Positions 44,034 through 52,832 of a DNA stretch of 64,000 nt are shown one piece after another. This DNA comes from Nonomuraea wenchangensis (GTDB taxonomy: Bacteria; Actinomycetota; Actinomycetes; Streptosporangiales; Streptosporangiaceae), in NCBI RefSeq assembly GCF_900111685.1, contig NZ_FOHX01000016.1, positions 124,001-188,000 of the forward strand. The letters are read 5' to 3'. Position 1 is the stretch's first letter. Each line of letters begins with the position of its first letter. A program made the position numbers and the translations under genes. The notes beneath the pieces are model-generated. The model searched no databases. It was not told where the DNA came from and saw nothing but the letters and a program-made list of their open reading frames with translations.

Positions 44034-45584
44034 TCAGCCCAGCAGCCCGGCGATCCGGGCCCGTACCTCCGGCGTGTCGAGCCCGCGGACGGTCAGCGTC
44101 GTACGGCGGCGTACGACGTCGTCCACGGTCGCCGCCCACTCGCGGTCGCGCGCGTAGACGGCCTGCGCCCAGATGTCCGGCCCCTCCGGGTGGATGCGCT
44201 CGCCGAGCGCCGGGTCCTCCCTGATGAGCCGGGCCAGGTCGAACGCGATCGACCCGTAGTGCGTCGCCAGGTGCCGGGCCACCAGCGGGTCCATGCGGGC
44301 GCCGCGCTCGCGGTCCGTCCACAGGCGCAGGGCCACCGCGTCGGGGCTGGCCAGGCCGGGCAACGGCACGGCGGGCAGGATGTCGGCCAGGTCGTCGCCG
44401 AGCGGCCGGCCGGGCAGGTGGGCGAGGGTGTCGAGGACGGTACGGCCGATGTGCCGGTAGGTCGTCCACTTGCCGCCCGCCACCGACAGCATGCCGCCCG
44501 CGCCGCGCGTCACCACGGTCTCCCGCTTGGCCGCCGTCACCTCGCCGGGGCCGCCGGGCAGCACGCGCAGACCGGCGAAGGCGTAGGTGATGTCCTCGCG
44601 CCGGAGCTGCGTGTCGCGCACCGCGTGGCCGGCCTCGTCGAGGATCTGCGTGAGGTCGGCCTCGGTGGGCCGCACGTCGGCCGGATCGCCGTCGTACGCC
44701 TCGTCCGTCGTGCCGAGCAGCAGGTGGTCCTCCCACGGGATGGCGAACGACACCCGGTACTTGTCGATCGGCGTGGTCAGCGCCGCCTTCCACGGCTCGT
44801 GCCGGCGCAGCACCAGGTGGGCGCCCTTGGACAGGCGGATGCTGGGGGCCGCGCCCGGGTCCTCCATGCGCCGCAGGTGGTCCACCCACGGGCCGGTGGC
44901 GTTGAGCACGAGACGGGCGCTCACCCCGAACTCGGCGCCCTCCAACCGGTCGCGCAGCTCGGCGCCGGTCACCGTGCCGCCGCTCCTGCGCAGGCCGACG
45001 ACCTCGGCGTGGTTGAGCACGGTCGCGCCGGCGTCCACGGCCGCGCGTACGGTCATGACCGCGACGCGGCTGTCGTTCATCTGGTGGTCGCCGTAGACGG
45101 CGGCGGCGCGCAGCCCCTCGGCGCGCAATGCGGGCACCCTGGCCAGGGCCTGGTGCGGCGTGATGACCCGGCCCATGCCGTCGCCGAACACCGACAGCGC
45201 CGAGTACAGGAACACCCCCGCGCCCAGCTTGGCCGCCCCGTGCGGGCCGCCCTTATAGATCGGCACCAGGAACGTCAGCGGCTTGACCAGGTGCGGGGCG
45301 ATGTCGGCGGCGAGGGCGCGACGCTCCCGGTGGTTCTCGGCGACCAGCCGGACGTTGCCGGTCTGCAGGTAGCGCAGGCCGCCGTGGACCAGCTTGGACG
45401 AGGCGCTGGAGGTGGCGCCGGCGAAGTCGCCCGCGTCCACCATGGCCACCCGCAGCCCGGCCTGGGCGGCCATCCAGGTCACGGACGTGCCGAGGATGCC
45501 GCCGCCGATGACCAGCAGGTCGTAGGTGGTGGTGGACAACTCCTCCCTGGTCTCCGCGCGGTCGGTCCCCGTACTGATCATCAT
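44034..45584 (-). CDS. glpD: Aerobic glycerol-3-phosphate dehydrogenase
   Basis: FAD enzyme that oxidises glycerol 3-phosphate to dihydroxyacetone phosphate and feeds electrons to quinone; 516 residues. The dinucleotide motif LLVIGGGILGTSV is near residues 23-35, followed by ATSSASSKLVHGGLRYLQ and the C-terminal helical domain with ATHYGSIAFDLARL. The ATG overlaps the glpK stop (ATGA). It completes glycerol catabolism with glpK; no glpF transporter gene is present here. Confidence 0.95.
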   Translation of the reverse strand: MMISTGTDRAETREELSTTTYDLLVIGGGILGTSVTWMAAQAGLRVAMVDAGDFAGATSSASSKLVHGGLRYLQTGNVRLVAENHRERRALAADIAPHLVKPLTFLVPIYKGGPHGAAKLGAGVFLYSALSVFGDGMGRVITPHQALARVPALRAEGLRAAAVYGDHQMNDSRVAVMTVRAAVDAGATVLNHAEVVGLRRSGGTVTGAELRDRLEGAEFGVSARLVLNATGPWVDHLRRMEDPGAAPSIRLSKGAHLVLRRHEPWKAALTTPIDKYRVSFAIPWEDHLLLGTTDEAYDGDPADVRPTEADLTQILDEAGHAVRDTQLRREDITYAFAGLRVLPGGPGEVTAAKRETVVTRGAGGMLSVAGGKWTTYRHIGRTVLDTLAHLPGRPLGDDLADILPAVPLPGLASPDAVALRLWTDRERGARMDPLVARHLATHYGSIAFDLARLIREDPALGERIHPEGPDIWAQAVYARDREWAATVDDVVRRRTTLTVRGLDTPEVRARIAGLLG

Positions 45585-47062
45585 TGCTGGAACTCCTGCT
45601 CATCGACCCAGTCGAGGGTGCGGGCCACGGCCTTCCTCCAGTTGCGGTATTCGCGCTCGCGGGCCGCCTCGTCGATCTCCGGCCGCCACTCGGCCGCCTT
45701 GTGCCAGTTGGCGCGCAGACTGTCGAGGTCCGGCCAGTAGCCGGTGGCGAGGCCGGCCGCGTACGCCGCGCCGAGCGCCGTGGTCTCGGCCACCATGGGC
45801 CTGATCACCGGCACCGCGAGCACGTCGGCGAGGGTCTGCATGAGCAGGTTGTCGGCTGTCATGCCGCCGTCGGCGCGCAGGGTGGTGAGCCCGAGCCCCG
45901 CGTCGGCGTTCATCGCGTCGACGACCTCGCGGGTCTGCCACGCGGTGGCCTCGAGTACGGCCCGCGCGAGGTGCCCCTTGGTGACGAACCCGGTCAGCCC
46001 CGCGATCACGCCGCGCGCGTCCGAGCGCCAGTGCGGCGCGAACAGCCCGGAGAACGCGGGCACGAAGTAGCAGCCGCCGTTGTCGGGGACCGTCTTCGCC
46101 AGCGTCTCGATCTCGGCGGCGCTGGAGATCAGGCCGAGGTTGTCGCGCAGCCACTGCACCAGCGAGCCGGTGACCGCGATCGCGCCCTCCAGCGCGTACG
46201 TGGCCGGCGTGTCGCCGAGCTGGTAGCCGACCGTGGTGAGCAGTCCGTGCTTGGAGACGACGGGCCGGTCGCCGGTGTTCATGAGCAGGAAGCTGCCCGA
46301 GCCGTAGGTGCTCTTGGTCTCGCCGGGGTCGAAGCAGGTCTGGCCGAACAGCGCCGCCTGCTGGTCGCCGAGCGCGGCGGCCACCGGGACGCCGTCGGCG
46401 GTGCGGCCGTAGACCTCGGCGGACGGGCGGATCTCGGGCAGCATCGCGCGCGGCACGCCGAGCGCGGCCAGCAGGTCGTCGTCCCAGGCCAGGGTGTGGA
46501 TGTTCATGAGCATCGTACGGCTGGCGTTGGTGACGTCGGTGACGTGGCGGCCGGTCAGGTTCCACAGCAGCCAGCTGTCCATGGTGCCGAACAGCACCTC
46601 GCCGCGCTCGGCCCGCTCGCGCAGCCCCGGGTGCTCGTCCAGCAGCCAGCGGATCTTCGGCCCGGAGAAGTAGGTGGCGAGCGGCAGCCCGGCCCGCCCC
46701 TTGAACAGCGCCTCGTGCTCGGCCAGCGCGTGCGTCAGCGGCGCGGTGCGGGTGTCCTGCCAGACGATCGCCGGGCAGACGGGCCGGCCGGTGTCGCGCT
46801 CCCACAGCACGGTGGTCTCGCGCTGGTTGGTGATGCCGAGCGCGGCGATGTCGCCGTCGACGCCGCCGACGGCCTCGGCGAGGACGAGCTGGACCGACTG
46901 CCAGATCTCCTCCGCGTCGTGCTCGACCCAGCCGGGCCTGGGGAAGATCTGGCGGTGCTCGCGCTGGGCGACGGAGATGATGTTGCCGGTCCGGTCGAAG
47001 ACGATGCACCGGCTGGACGTGGTGCCCTGGTCGATGGCGGCGATGTAGGTCGGTCGAGGCAC
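45581..47062 (-). CDS. glpK: Glycerol kinase
   Basis: Phosphorylates glycerol with ATP; 493 residues. It starts VPRPTYIAAIDQGTTSSR at GTG 47062, with GAGGA 7 nt upstream. FGGY-family features include the N-terminal phosphate loop, VWQDTRT and the C-terminal LRADGGMTADNLLMQTLADV region. It is first in a glpKD unit, and a GTTCG-N7-CGAAC palindrome lies 24-40 nt upstream of its start, as expected for IclR-family control. Confidence 0.96.
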   Translation of the reverse strand: MPRPTYIAAIDQGTTSSRCIVFDRTGNIISVAQREHRQIFPRPGWVEHDAEEIWQSVQLVLAEAVGGVDGDIAALGITNQRETTVLWERDTGRPVCPAIVWQDTRTAPLTHALAEHEALFKGRAGLPLATYFSGPKIRWLLDEHPGLRERAERGEVLFGTMDSWLLWNLTGRHVTDVTNASRTMLMNIHTLAWDDDLLAALGVPRAMLPEIRPSAEVYGRTADGVPVAAALGDQQAALFGQTCFDPGETKSTYGSGSFLLMNTGDRPVVSKHGLLTTVGYQLGDTPATYALEGAIAVTGSLVQWLRDNLGLISSAAEIETLAKTVPDNGGCYFVPAFSGLFAPHWRSDARGVIAGLTGFVTKGHLARAVLEATAWQTREVVDAMNADAGLGLTTLRADGGMTADNLLMQTLADVLAVPVIRPMVAETTALGAAYAAGLATGYWPDLDSLRANWHKAAEWRPEIDEAAREREYRNWRKAVARTLDWVDEQEFQQ

Positions 47063-47085
47063 TGGCGGTTCCTCGCTAGCTCGGG

Positions 47086-47102
47086 GTTCGACAATGTCGA
47101 AC
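47086..47102. promoter_or_regulatory. IclR/GylR-type operator upstream of glpK
   Basis: GTTCGACA-A-TGTCGAAC is a perfect 17-bp palindrome 24-40 nt before the glpK GTG. The same GTTCG-N7-CGAAC frame occurs before the adjacent IclR gene at 47946-47962. TTCG/CGAA ends agree with known IclR-family operators. Confidence 0.75.
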
Positions 47103-47175
47103 GACAAGAGGAATGGTATTCGGTTCCGCTGGAGGCGTTCAACTGGTCAGGCAACTGCTGGGCAACTGGTCGGGG

Positions 47176-47931
47176 TCAACGGGCCAGGTCGCGGGTGATC
47201 GCGCGGGCCGCGTCCCTGACGTACGAGACAAATTCCATGCGCGGCCCGCCCTCCGGCGCCAGGCGCTCCAGTGCGCCCCTGATGCCGATGGCGCCGACCA
47301 CGATGCCACGGGAGTCCTTGATGGGCGCGGCGACGGCCACCTCGCCCTCGGTCAACTCCTCCATCTCGGCGGCCCAGCCACGCGCGCGGACCAGCTCCAG
47401 CTCCGCCTCCAGTCGCTCGGGATCGGTGATCGTCGCCGCGGTGTACGGGGGCAGCGGCGCGGCCGGCTCGCCGTACGGGTCGTGGGCGAGCAGCACCTTG
47501 CCGAGCGCGCTGGCGTGCACCGGCAGGTAGGTGCCGACCTGGAGCGTCTGCATGCTGTCGTCGGGCCGGAAGACGTGGTGGATCACCAGGACGTGGCCCT
47601 CGTGCAGCGTGCCGATCCAGGCGCTCTCCCTGCTCCGCCCGGCCAGCGCGTCCGCCCAGTTGATGGCCCTGGCGCGCAGCTCGTTGACGTCGAGGTAGCT
47701 GCTGCCGAGGTGGAGCAGCGTCGCGCCGAGGCGGTACTTGCCCGTGGCCGGATCCTGCTCGACGAAGCCGACCACGACCAGCGTGCGCAGGATGCCGTGC
47801 AGCGTGCCCTTCGGCAGGCCGAGCCCTCGGGCCAGCTCGGCCACCCCGAGCTGGCGGGGGCCGGAGGCCAGCAGCCGCAGGATCGCGGCCGCCCGCTCGA
47901 CGGACTGGATGGTCTCTCCCACGTTCGGCAC
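47176..47931 (-). CDS. IclR family regulator, GylR-like
   Basis: A 251-residue regulator. The N-terminal winged helix has LGVAELARGLGLPKGTLHGI as DNA-binding motif. The C-terminal effector domain contains LPVHASALGKVLLAHD and ends in the IGIRG region. In Streptomyces GylR, an IclR-family protein encoded just upstream of the glycerol operon, represses it (known); position and operators here fit that role. The GTG start 47931 lies 15 nt from its own palindrome, so autoregulation is likely. Confidence 0.9.
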   Translation of the reverse strand: MPNVGETIQSVERAAAILRLLASGPRQLGVAELARGLGLPKGTLHGILRTLVVVGFVEQDPATGKYRLGATLLHLGSSYLDVNELRARAINWADALAGRSRESAWIGTLHEGHVLVIHHVFRPDDSMQTLQVGTYLPVHASALGKVLLAHDPYGEPAAPLPPYTAATITDPERLEAELELVRARGWAAEMEELTEGEVAVAAPIKDSRGIVVGAIGIRGALERLAPEGGPRMEFVSYVRDAARAITRDLAR

Positions 47932-47945
47932 TGTAGCGCAGGGTT

Positions 47946-47962
47946 GTTCGATATCGCCGAAC
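47946..47962. promoter_or_regulatory. IclR/GylR-type operator upstream of the regulator gene
   Basis: GTTCG-ATATCGC-CGAAC has the same ends and the same 7-nt spacing as the perfect site before glpK, with an asymmetric centre. It lies 15-31 nt upstream of the regulator start. Confidence 0.65.
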
Positions 47963-48127
47963 GCGGATCGCCCTGCCGACGGTCGCCCCGCGCGCCTCTA
48001 CAATTGCGCAAGCGGTAAGCAATCTCGCAGCGGACGCCCGGCGGACCTGCAGGCGCCGCCACCCTTCGCACGCACCGGGACTCCCCGTCCCGGCGGCCGT
48101 GCGCGCCCCCGAGGGACGAGGAGACAG

Positions 48128-48739
48128 ATGGACTCACCCGCCCGCGTCGCGGGAACCGTGCGGCCGGGCGGCCGCACCGCCCGGGTCCGCGCGGCCGTGC
48201 TCCAGGCCGCCCAGGACGAGCTGGTCGAGCACGGCTTCCACGGCCTGACCATGGACCAGGTGGCGGTCCGGGCCGGCGTCGGCAAGACCACGCTCTACCG
48301 GCGCTGGGGCAGCCCCGCCGGCCTGGTCACCGATCTCATGGTCGAGCTGGCCGAGCAGTCCTCGCCGCACGCCGACACCGGCTCCATCGAGGGCGACCTG
48401 CGCGCCAACGCCATGGCCGTGGTCGAGGCGGTCAACGACGGGCGGCTCGGGGCCACGTTCCAGGCGATGATCGCCGCCGCGACCTGCGACGAGCAGGCGG
48501 CCGCCGCGCTGCGCGCGTTCTACCTGCGGCGCATCGAGGAGTGGGCGGGCGTGGTCGAGCTCGCGGTCGGGCGCGGCGAGCTGCCGCCGGGCACGGACGC
48601 CACAGAGGTGATCCGGGCGGTCTCGGCCCCGCTCTACTACCTGCTCGTCGTCACCCGCGAGCCGGTGACCGCCGAGGCGGCCGAGCGGTCCGTACGCCGC
48701 GCGCTGGCCGCCGCGAAGGCGGGCGCGTTCATCCCGTAG
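48128..48739 (+). CDS. TetR family regulator
   Basis: A 203-residue repressor. HTH: GLTMDQVAVRAGVGKTTLYR; the C-terminal half is a TetR_C-type ligand domain with no diagnostic residue. GAGGAGA precedes ATG 48128. It is divergent from the IclR gene, with no clear target beside it. Its 3' end overlaps the end of the convergent LPFTG gene by 11 nt. Confidence 0.9.
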   Translation: MDSPARVAGTVRPGGRTARVRAAVLQAAQDELVEHGFHGLTMDQVAVRAGVGKTTLYRRWGSPAGLVTDLMVELAEQSSPHADTGSIEGDLRANAMAVVEAVNDGRLGATFQAMIAAATCDEQAAAALRAFYLRRIEEWAGVVELAVGRGELPPGTDATEVIRAVSAPLYYLLVVTREPVTAEAAERSVRRALAAAKAGAFIP

Positions 48740-49271
48740 GCGAGGTGGGGCACCCCTTGGGCAGGTCGGGGCGGCGGGGCCAGACGGAGCCGTACCACCA
48801 GAAGATCCCGCCCATCACGACCAGCCCGCCCGCGGTCGCCAGCTTGGCCATGAGGTCGGCGGGCGGGCCGGTGAAGGGGAGCTGCCCGGTGCGGTGACCC
48901 CAGGGGCAGTCGTTCTTCACCCGGGTGGAGTCGATGAGGGTCTCCGGCTGGTGCTCGGTGACCTGGTAAGCCTCGATCTCGGCGCGGCTGCCCTTGCCGA
49001 CCGGCACCTGCCGCACGACGCTCTTGCGGGCCGGGATCGAGCCGCTGGCCACGCTGACCGCGTCGGACTTCAGGTCGAAGCGGACCGCCTGCCGGGTCTG
49101 GTTGCGCAGCGTCACCTTCGCCCGCCCAGAGCGGCAGCCGACGTCGTCCACGGTCATGGTGAACGCATCCCCGGAATCGGACGCCCCAGGCCAGGCAGAC
49201 GCGGACGCCGGGCCGGAGGCCGCGGCGCCCACCGCCAGGGCGGCCAGGGCCAGACGGGTACCGATGCGCAT
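48729..49271 (-). CDS. LPFTG sortase-anchored small surface protein
   Basis: A 180-residue exported protein. Signal peptide: about 1-26 (RLALAALAVGAAASGPASASA). Soluble domain with two Cys, VGCRSGRAKVTLRNQTRQAV and NDCPWGH. C-terminus: LPFTGPP at about 134, a hydrophobic stretch (LATAGGLVVMGGIFWWYG) and basic residues, which is a classical sortase sorting signal. GGGGGAG precedes ATG 49271. The protein should be linked to the cell wall or to a pilus-like structure; the responsible sortase is not in this window. Confidence 0.8.
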   Translation of the reverse strand: MRIGTRLALAALAVGAAASGPASASAWPGASDSGDAFTMTVDDVGCRSGRAKVTLRNQTRQAVRFDLKSDAVSVASGSIPARKSVVRQVPVGKGSRAEIEAYQVTEHQPETLIDSTRVKNDCPWGHRTGQLPFTGPPADLMAKLATAGGLVVMGGIFWWYGSVWPRRPDLPKGCPTSPTG

Positions 49272-49391
49272 GAGCTCCCCCAAGGTCCACACGTCGTGAT
49301 CTTTGCTACCGCAAGTGTCTTTGTGAACACGAAAAGTAACATGAGCCCTCTAGGGCAGCGCGCACCCCCCTGCACCCTTCATGATGGAGGT

Positions 49392-49970
49392 ATGGCGGAG
49401 GCGATCTACGTCGGCGGGTTGTTGGTGGCGACGCCGCTTCTCGACGACCCCAACTTCCGGCGTAGCGTCGTGCTGATCCTCGAACACGACCGCGACGGGG
49501 GCACCCTCGGCGTCGTGCTCAACCGGCCCAGCGACATCTCGGTGACCCAGGTGCTCCCGGTCTGGGACCCGCTGGTCACCGGGCCCTCGGTGCTCTTCGA
49601 GGGCGGGCCGGTGCAGACCGACAGCGCGCTGGCGCTGGCGGCGGTGCCGAGCGGGCAGGAGCCGCTCGGCTGGCGCAGGCTGCACGCGGGGACGCCCGCG
49701 GTGTCCCGGCTCGGCACGGTCGACCTCGACGCCCCGCCCGAGATCCTCCAGGGCGAGATCGCCCAGATGCGGATCTTCGCCGGTTACGCCGGCTGGTCCT
49801 CCGGCCAGCTGGAGAGCGAGATCGCCGAAGGCGCCTGGTATGTCGTCGACTCCGAGGTGGGCGACACCTTCCACGCCGACCCCGGGTCGCTGTGGCGGCA
49901 CGTGCTGCGGCGGCAGCCGGGCGAGCTGGCCTTCGTCGCCACCTGCCCGGACGACCCCTCGTTGAACTGA
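49392..49970 (+). CDS. YqgE/AlgH family protein
   Basis: A 192-residue protein of the AlgH/UPF0301 family. Recognisable segments are GGLLVATPLLDDPNFRRSVV, LGVVLNRPSD, FEGGPVQ and FAGYAGWSSGQLESEI. GGAGGT precedes the ATG directly. The biochemical function of the family is unclear; the name comes from an alginate regulator. It is convergent with the TetR gene at 49975, only 4 nt apart. Confidence 0.93.
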   Translation: MAEAIYVGGLLVATPLLDDPNFRRSVVLILEHDRDGGTLGVVLNRPSDISVTQVLPVWDPLVTGPSVLFEGGPVQTDSALALAAVPSGQEPLGWRRLHAGTPAVSRLGTVDLDAPPEILQGEIAQMRIFAGYAGWSSGQLESEIAEGAWYVVDSEVGDTFHADPGSLWRHVLRRQPGELAFVATCPDDPSLN

Positions 49971-49974
49971 CCCC

Positions 49975-50592
49975 TCAGGCGTCCCAGCCGGGCCGCAGGG
50001 AACGCTCGGCCAGCTCGATGCTCTCCGCCATCCTGCCGGTGATCTCGGGCAGGCTCCCGTCGCTGCGCGGGCACTCGAAACCCACCCGCATCGTGGACAT
50101 GGCGAAGGCCACGATCAGGTGGGAGAGCTGGTCCTCGTCGGCCCTGACGCCGCGCCGCGCGGCCACCACCTCGGCGAGGCGGCGCTCGGTCTCGGTGCCC
50201 CGCGCCACCGACTGGCCGATCAGGCGCGGGTTCTCGTCCAGGATGCGGCGCAGCTTGAGGAAACGTTCGTGCTCCTGCGGCGTCGCGTCCTCGATGTCGG
50301 CCAGCATGGCGCGCAGGGCGTGCATGAGCGCGGTGAACGGCGGCTCGTCCGGCGGCCGGGCCGCCATCGTCTCCAGCAGGATCTCCTCGCTCTGGTCGTG
50401 GAACCACAGCACCAGATGGTCCTTGCTGGTGAAGTAACGGAAGAACGTGCGGGGGGAGACGTCGACGGCCCCCGCGATCTGCTCGACGGTGGTCGACTCG
50501 TATCCTTGTTCGAGGAACAGTTCGAGCGCCGCGTCGAGGATCGCCAGGCGCGTCTTCTCCTTCTTGCGTTCGCGGAGACCCACTGCCGTCAC
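49975..50592 (-). CDS. TetR family regulator of the adjacent MFS exporter
   Basis: A 205-residue repressor. The HTH reads STTVEQIAGAVDVSPRTFF, and the N-terminus RERKKEKTRLAILDAAL is typical of the MFS/efflux-linked TetR_17-type group. GTG 50592 follows GAGGGA. It diverges from the MFS gene, and the 148-nt space between them holds two operator-like palindromes, so it very probably represses the exporter and itself. Confidence 0.92.
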   Translation of the reverse strand: MTAVGLRERKKEKTRLAILDAALELFLEQGYESTTVEQIAGAVDVSPRTFFRYFTSKDHLVLWFHDQSEEILLETMAARPPDEPPFTALMHALRAMLADIEDATPQEHERFLKLRRILDENPRLIGQSVARGTETERRLAEVVAARRGVRADEDQLSHLIVAFAMSTMRVGFECPRSDGSLPEITGRMAESIELAERSLRPGWDA

Positions 50593-50607
50593 TCCCTCGA
50601 AACCTTC

Positions 50608-50624
50608 CTGTCACAGTGTGACAG
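50608..50624. promoter_or_regulatory. Perfect 17-bp TetR operator in the TetR-MFS intergenic region
   Basis: CTGTCACA-G-TGTGACAG is a perfect palindrome 16-32 nt upstream of the TetR start. TGTCACA/TGTGACA arms are common in TetR-family operators. Confidence 0.75.
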
Positions 50625-50656
50625 AAGTCATCCGCTGCCTTTTAAAAGTCGTTTGT

Positions 50657-50672
50657 CAGACGTCATCGTCTG
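50657..50672. promoter_or_regulatory. Second operator-like palindrome in the TetR-MFS intergenic region
   Basis: CAGACG-TCAT-CGTCTG is a perfect inverted repeat 69-84 nt upstream of the MFS start. It differs in sequence from the first palindrome, though both contain a GTCA core; it could serve a second regulator or be a promoter-proximal site. Confidence 0.5.
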
Positions 50673-50740
50673 CCATAGATTACCGGAGGCTTAAGAGACT
50701 TCCGCCCTGTTGAGGGGCGTGTGTGAAACTAGGGGGCTTC

Positions 50741-52348
50741 ATGGCGAACGCGAAGGCGGTTGACGCGCCGTCCTCGCCCGAGGTGGCGAAGGCGGGGGCC
50801 GGGGGGAATCCATGGCTCGTGCTGCTGGCGGTCAGCCTGGGTGTGATCATGGTGATGCTGGACGGCACCGTCGTCGGCATCGCCAACCCGGTGATCCAGG
50901 TCGACCTGAAGGCGTCGCTGTCGGATCTGCAATGGGTGACCAGCGGCTATCTGCTGGCCCTGGCGGTGTTCCTGATCACCGCGGGCAAGCTCGGTGACCT
51001 GTTCGGGCACAAGCGGGTCTTCCTGATCGGTGTGGCCGGATTCGCCGTCACGTCGGTCGGCATCGGACTCAGCGCCGAGCTGGCCGACATCATTCCCGGC
51101 ATCTCGCCGGTCGGCGCGCTGATCGGCCTGCGGGTGCTGCAGGGCCTGTTCGGCGCGCTGCTCCAGCCCGCCGCGCTGGCGCTGCTGCGGAGCGCGTTCC
51201 CGGGGGAGAAGCTCAACCAGGCCATGGGCGCGTGGGGCGCGATCATCGGCCTGTCCAGCGCCGCCGGCCCGATCGTCGGCGGCGTGCTGGTCGAGAAGGT
51301 GAGCTGGGAGTCGGTCTTCTTCATCAACGCGCCCGTCGGCGTCGTCGCGCTGATCCTCGGCGTCATGCTGATCAAGGACAGCCGGGCCAAGACGTTCGCG
51401 CGCATCGACTGGCTGGGCGTGCTGCTGCTGTCCGGCGCGATGTTCGCGCTGGTGTGGACCATCATCAAGGCCCCCGAGTGGGGTTGGGGCGACAGCACCA
51501 CGCTGGGCTTCCTCGCCGGCTTCGCGGTGCTGATCGGGTTGTTCGTCCTCTGGCAGCACCTGCTCAAGCAGCGCGGCGGCCAGCCGCTGGTGCCGCTGTC
51601 GCTGTTCGCGAACCCGTCCATCTCCATCGGTACGTTCCTGATGATGATGGTGGCCTTCGCCATGTTCGGCGCCATGTTCTTCCTGGGCTTCTTCTTCCAG
51701 GGCGTGCACGGGCTGACGCCGCTGGAGGCCGGTATGCGCATGCTGCCGATGAGCGCCGGCATGATCGTCGCCTCGCCGCTCGCCGGCCTGGCGATCGGGA
51801 AGCTGGGGCCGAAGGTCACGATGGCCGGCGGCCTGCTCATCACCGCGAGCGCCATGTTCCTCATGTCCAGGCTCGGCATCGACGCCTCGTTCGTGGACAC
51901 CGCGATCCCGTTCGTGCTGCTGGCCTTCGGCCTGTCGCCGGTGTTCGTGGGCGCCACCGAGATCATCGTGGGCAACGCCCCGCTCGACCTGAGCGGCGTC
52001 GCGGGCGGCCTGCAGCAGTCGGCCATGCAGGTCGGCGGCGCGCTCGGCACCGCGATCCTCGGCGCCGTGATGGCCGGTGAGATCTCCGACAGGCTGCCCG
52101 GCTACCTCGGCCCGGCGGCCAAGATGATGGCGCCGGAGCAGATGGCGGGGCTGGAGGCGGCCGCCGCGTTCGGCGTCGCGCCGCCTGGGCTGCCCGAGGT
52201 GGTCACCAGCGCCGTCCACAACTCGTTCATGGACGGCATGCACCTCGCCTTCATGGTGAGCACCTGCGTCGCGGTGCTGACCGCGGCCCTCACGCTGTTC
52301 GTGAAGGCCGGCCGCAAGAGCGAGGGCGCGCCCGTGCACATGGGCTGA
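50741..52348 (+). CDS. MFS exporter, DHA2 (EmrB/QacA) subfamily
   Basis: A 535-residue drug:H+ antiporter with 14 predicted helices. Motif A is LGDLFGHKRVF, and the motif C region has SSAAGPIVGGVLVEKVSW. The N-terminal helix contains VMLDGTVVGIANP, corresponding to the D1 motif of the subfamily. ATG 50741 follows AGGGGG; an in-frame GTG at 50723 is less likely. It diverges from its TetR regulator and ends before a very strong hairpin. Confidence 0.93.
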   Translation: MANAKAVDAPSSPEVAKAGAGGNPWLVLLAVSLGVIMVMLDGTVVGIANPVIQVDLKASLSDLQWVTSGYLLALAVFLITAGKLGDLFGHKRVFLIGVAGFAVTSVGIGLSAELADIIPGISPVGALIGLRVLQGLFGALLQPAALALLRSAFPGEKLNQAMGAWGAIIGLSSAAGPIVGGVLVEKVSWESVFFINAPVGVVALILGVMLIKDSRAKTFARIDWLGVLLLSGAMFALVWTIIKAPEWGWGDSTTLGFLAGFAVLIGLFVLWQHLLKQRGGQPLVPLSLFANPSISIGTFLMMMVAFAMFGAMFFLGFFFQGVHGLTPLEAGMRMLPMSAGMIVASPLAGLAIGKLGPKVTMAGGLLITASAMFLMSRLGIDASFVDTAIPFVLLAFGLSPVFVGATEIIVGNAPLDLSGVAGGLQQSAMQVGGALGTAILGAVMAGEISDRLPGYLGPAAKMMAPEQMAGLEAAAAFGVAPPGLPEVVTSAVHNSFMDGMHLAFMVSTCVAVLTAALTLFVKAGRKSEGAPVHMG

Positions 52349-52360
52349 GCCCGTGTTCCT

Positions 52361-52392
52361 GAACGGCCCCCGCCAGGCGGCGGGGGCCGTTC
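52361..52392 (+). terminator. Perfect 14-bp hairpin terminator after the MFS gene
   Basis: GAACGGCCCCCGCC (52361-52374), loop AGGC, GGCGGGGGCCGTTC (52379-52392), 13 nt after the stop. Confidence 0.9.
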
Positions 52393-52440
52393 CGCTGTGC
52401 GGGGGAGGCGCGGGCCGCGGGCGGGCATAAACTCGATGGG

Positions 52441-52704
52441 GTGAGCACGAAGATCCTTCCGAAGCAGGAAACCACGCCACAGACGTCGCACGGCGACGGC
52501 GATCACGAGCGGTTCGCCCACTACGCGGACAAGCACAAGATCACCGAGAGCATGGTCACCGGCACGCCCATCCGCGCCCTGTGCGGCAAAATCTGGGTGC
52601 CCAGCCGCGACCCCAAGAAATACCCGGTGTGCCCGGAGTGCAAGGAGATCTACGAGGGCCTGCCGGTGGGCGGTGGCGGCGACCAGGGCGGCGACAAGCA
52701 GTGA
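52441..52704 (+). CDS. DUF3039 domain protein
   Basis: An 87-residue protein typical of the DUF3039 family. The conserved part is HYADKHKITESMVTGTPIRA followed by LCGKIWVPSRDPKKYPVCPEC; three Cys (C-x18-C-x2-C) could bind metal. The Gly/Gln-rich tail is disordered. It occurs throughout actinobacteria and has no known function. GTG 52441 follows a CGATGGG segment; the message may be short-leadered. Confidence 0.88.
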   Translation: MSTKILPKQETTPQTSHGDGDHERFAHYADKHKITESMVTGTPIRALCGKIWVPSRDPKKYPVCPECKEIYEGLPVGGGGDQGGDKQ

Positions 52705-52832
52705 GTGCGGCTGAGCGGTAATCGCGTGCCGCGGGGCCACGGCCCCGACCCCGGCGCGCGACCACCGTCTCGTCGGCATGCTCACCGGCACACCCCGGAA
52801 ACGTCAACGGTGCGACAAATTACGATGTGCAG

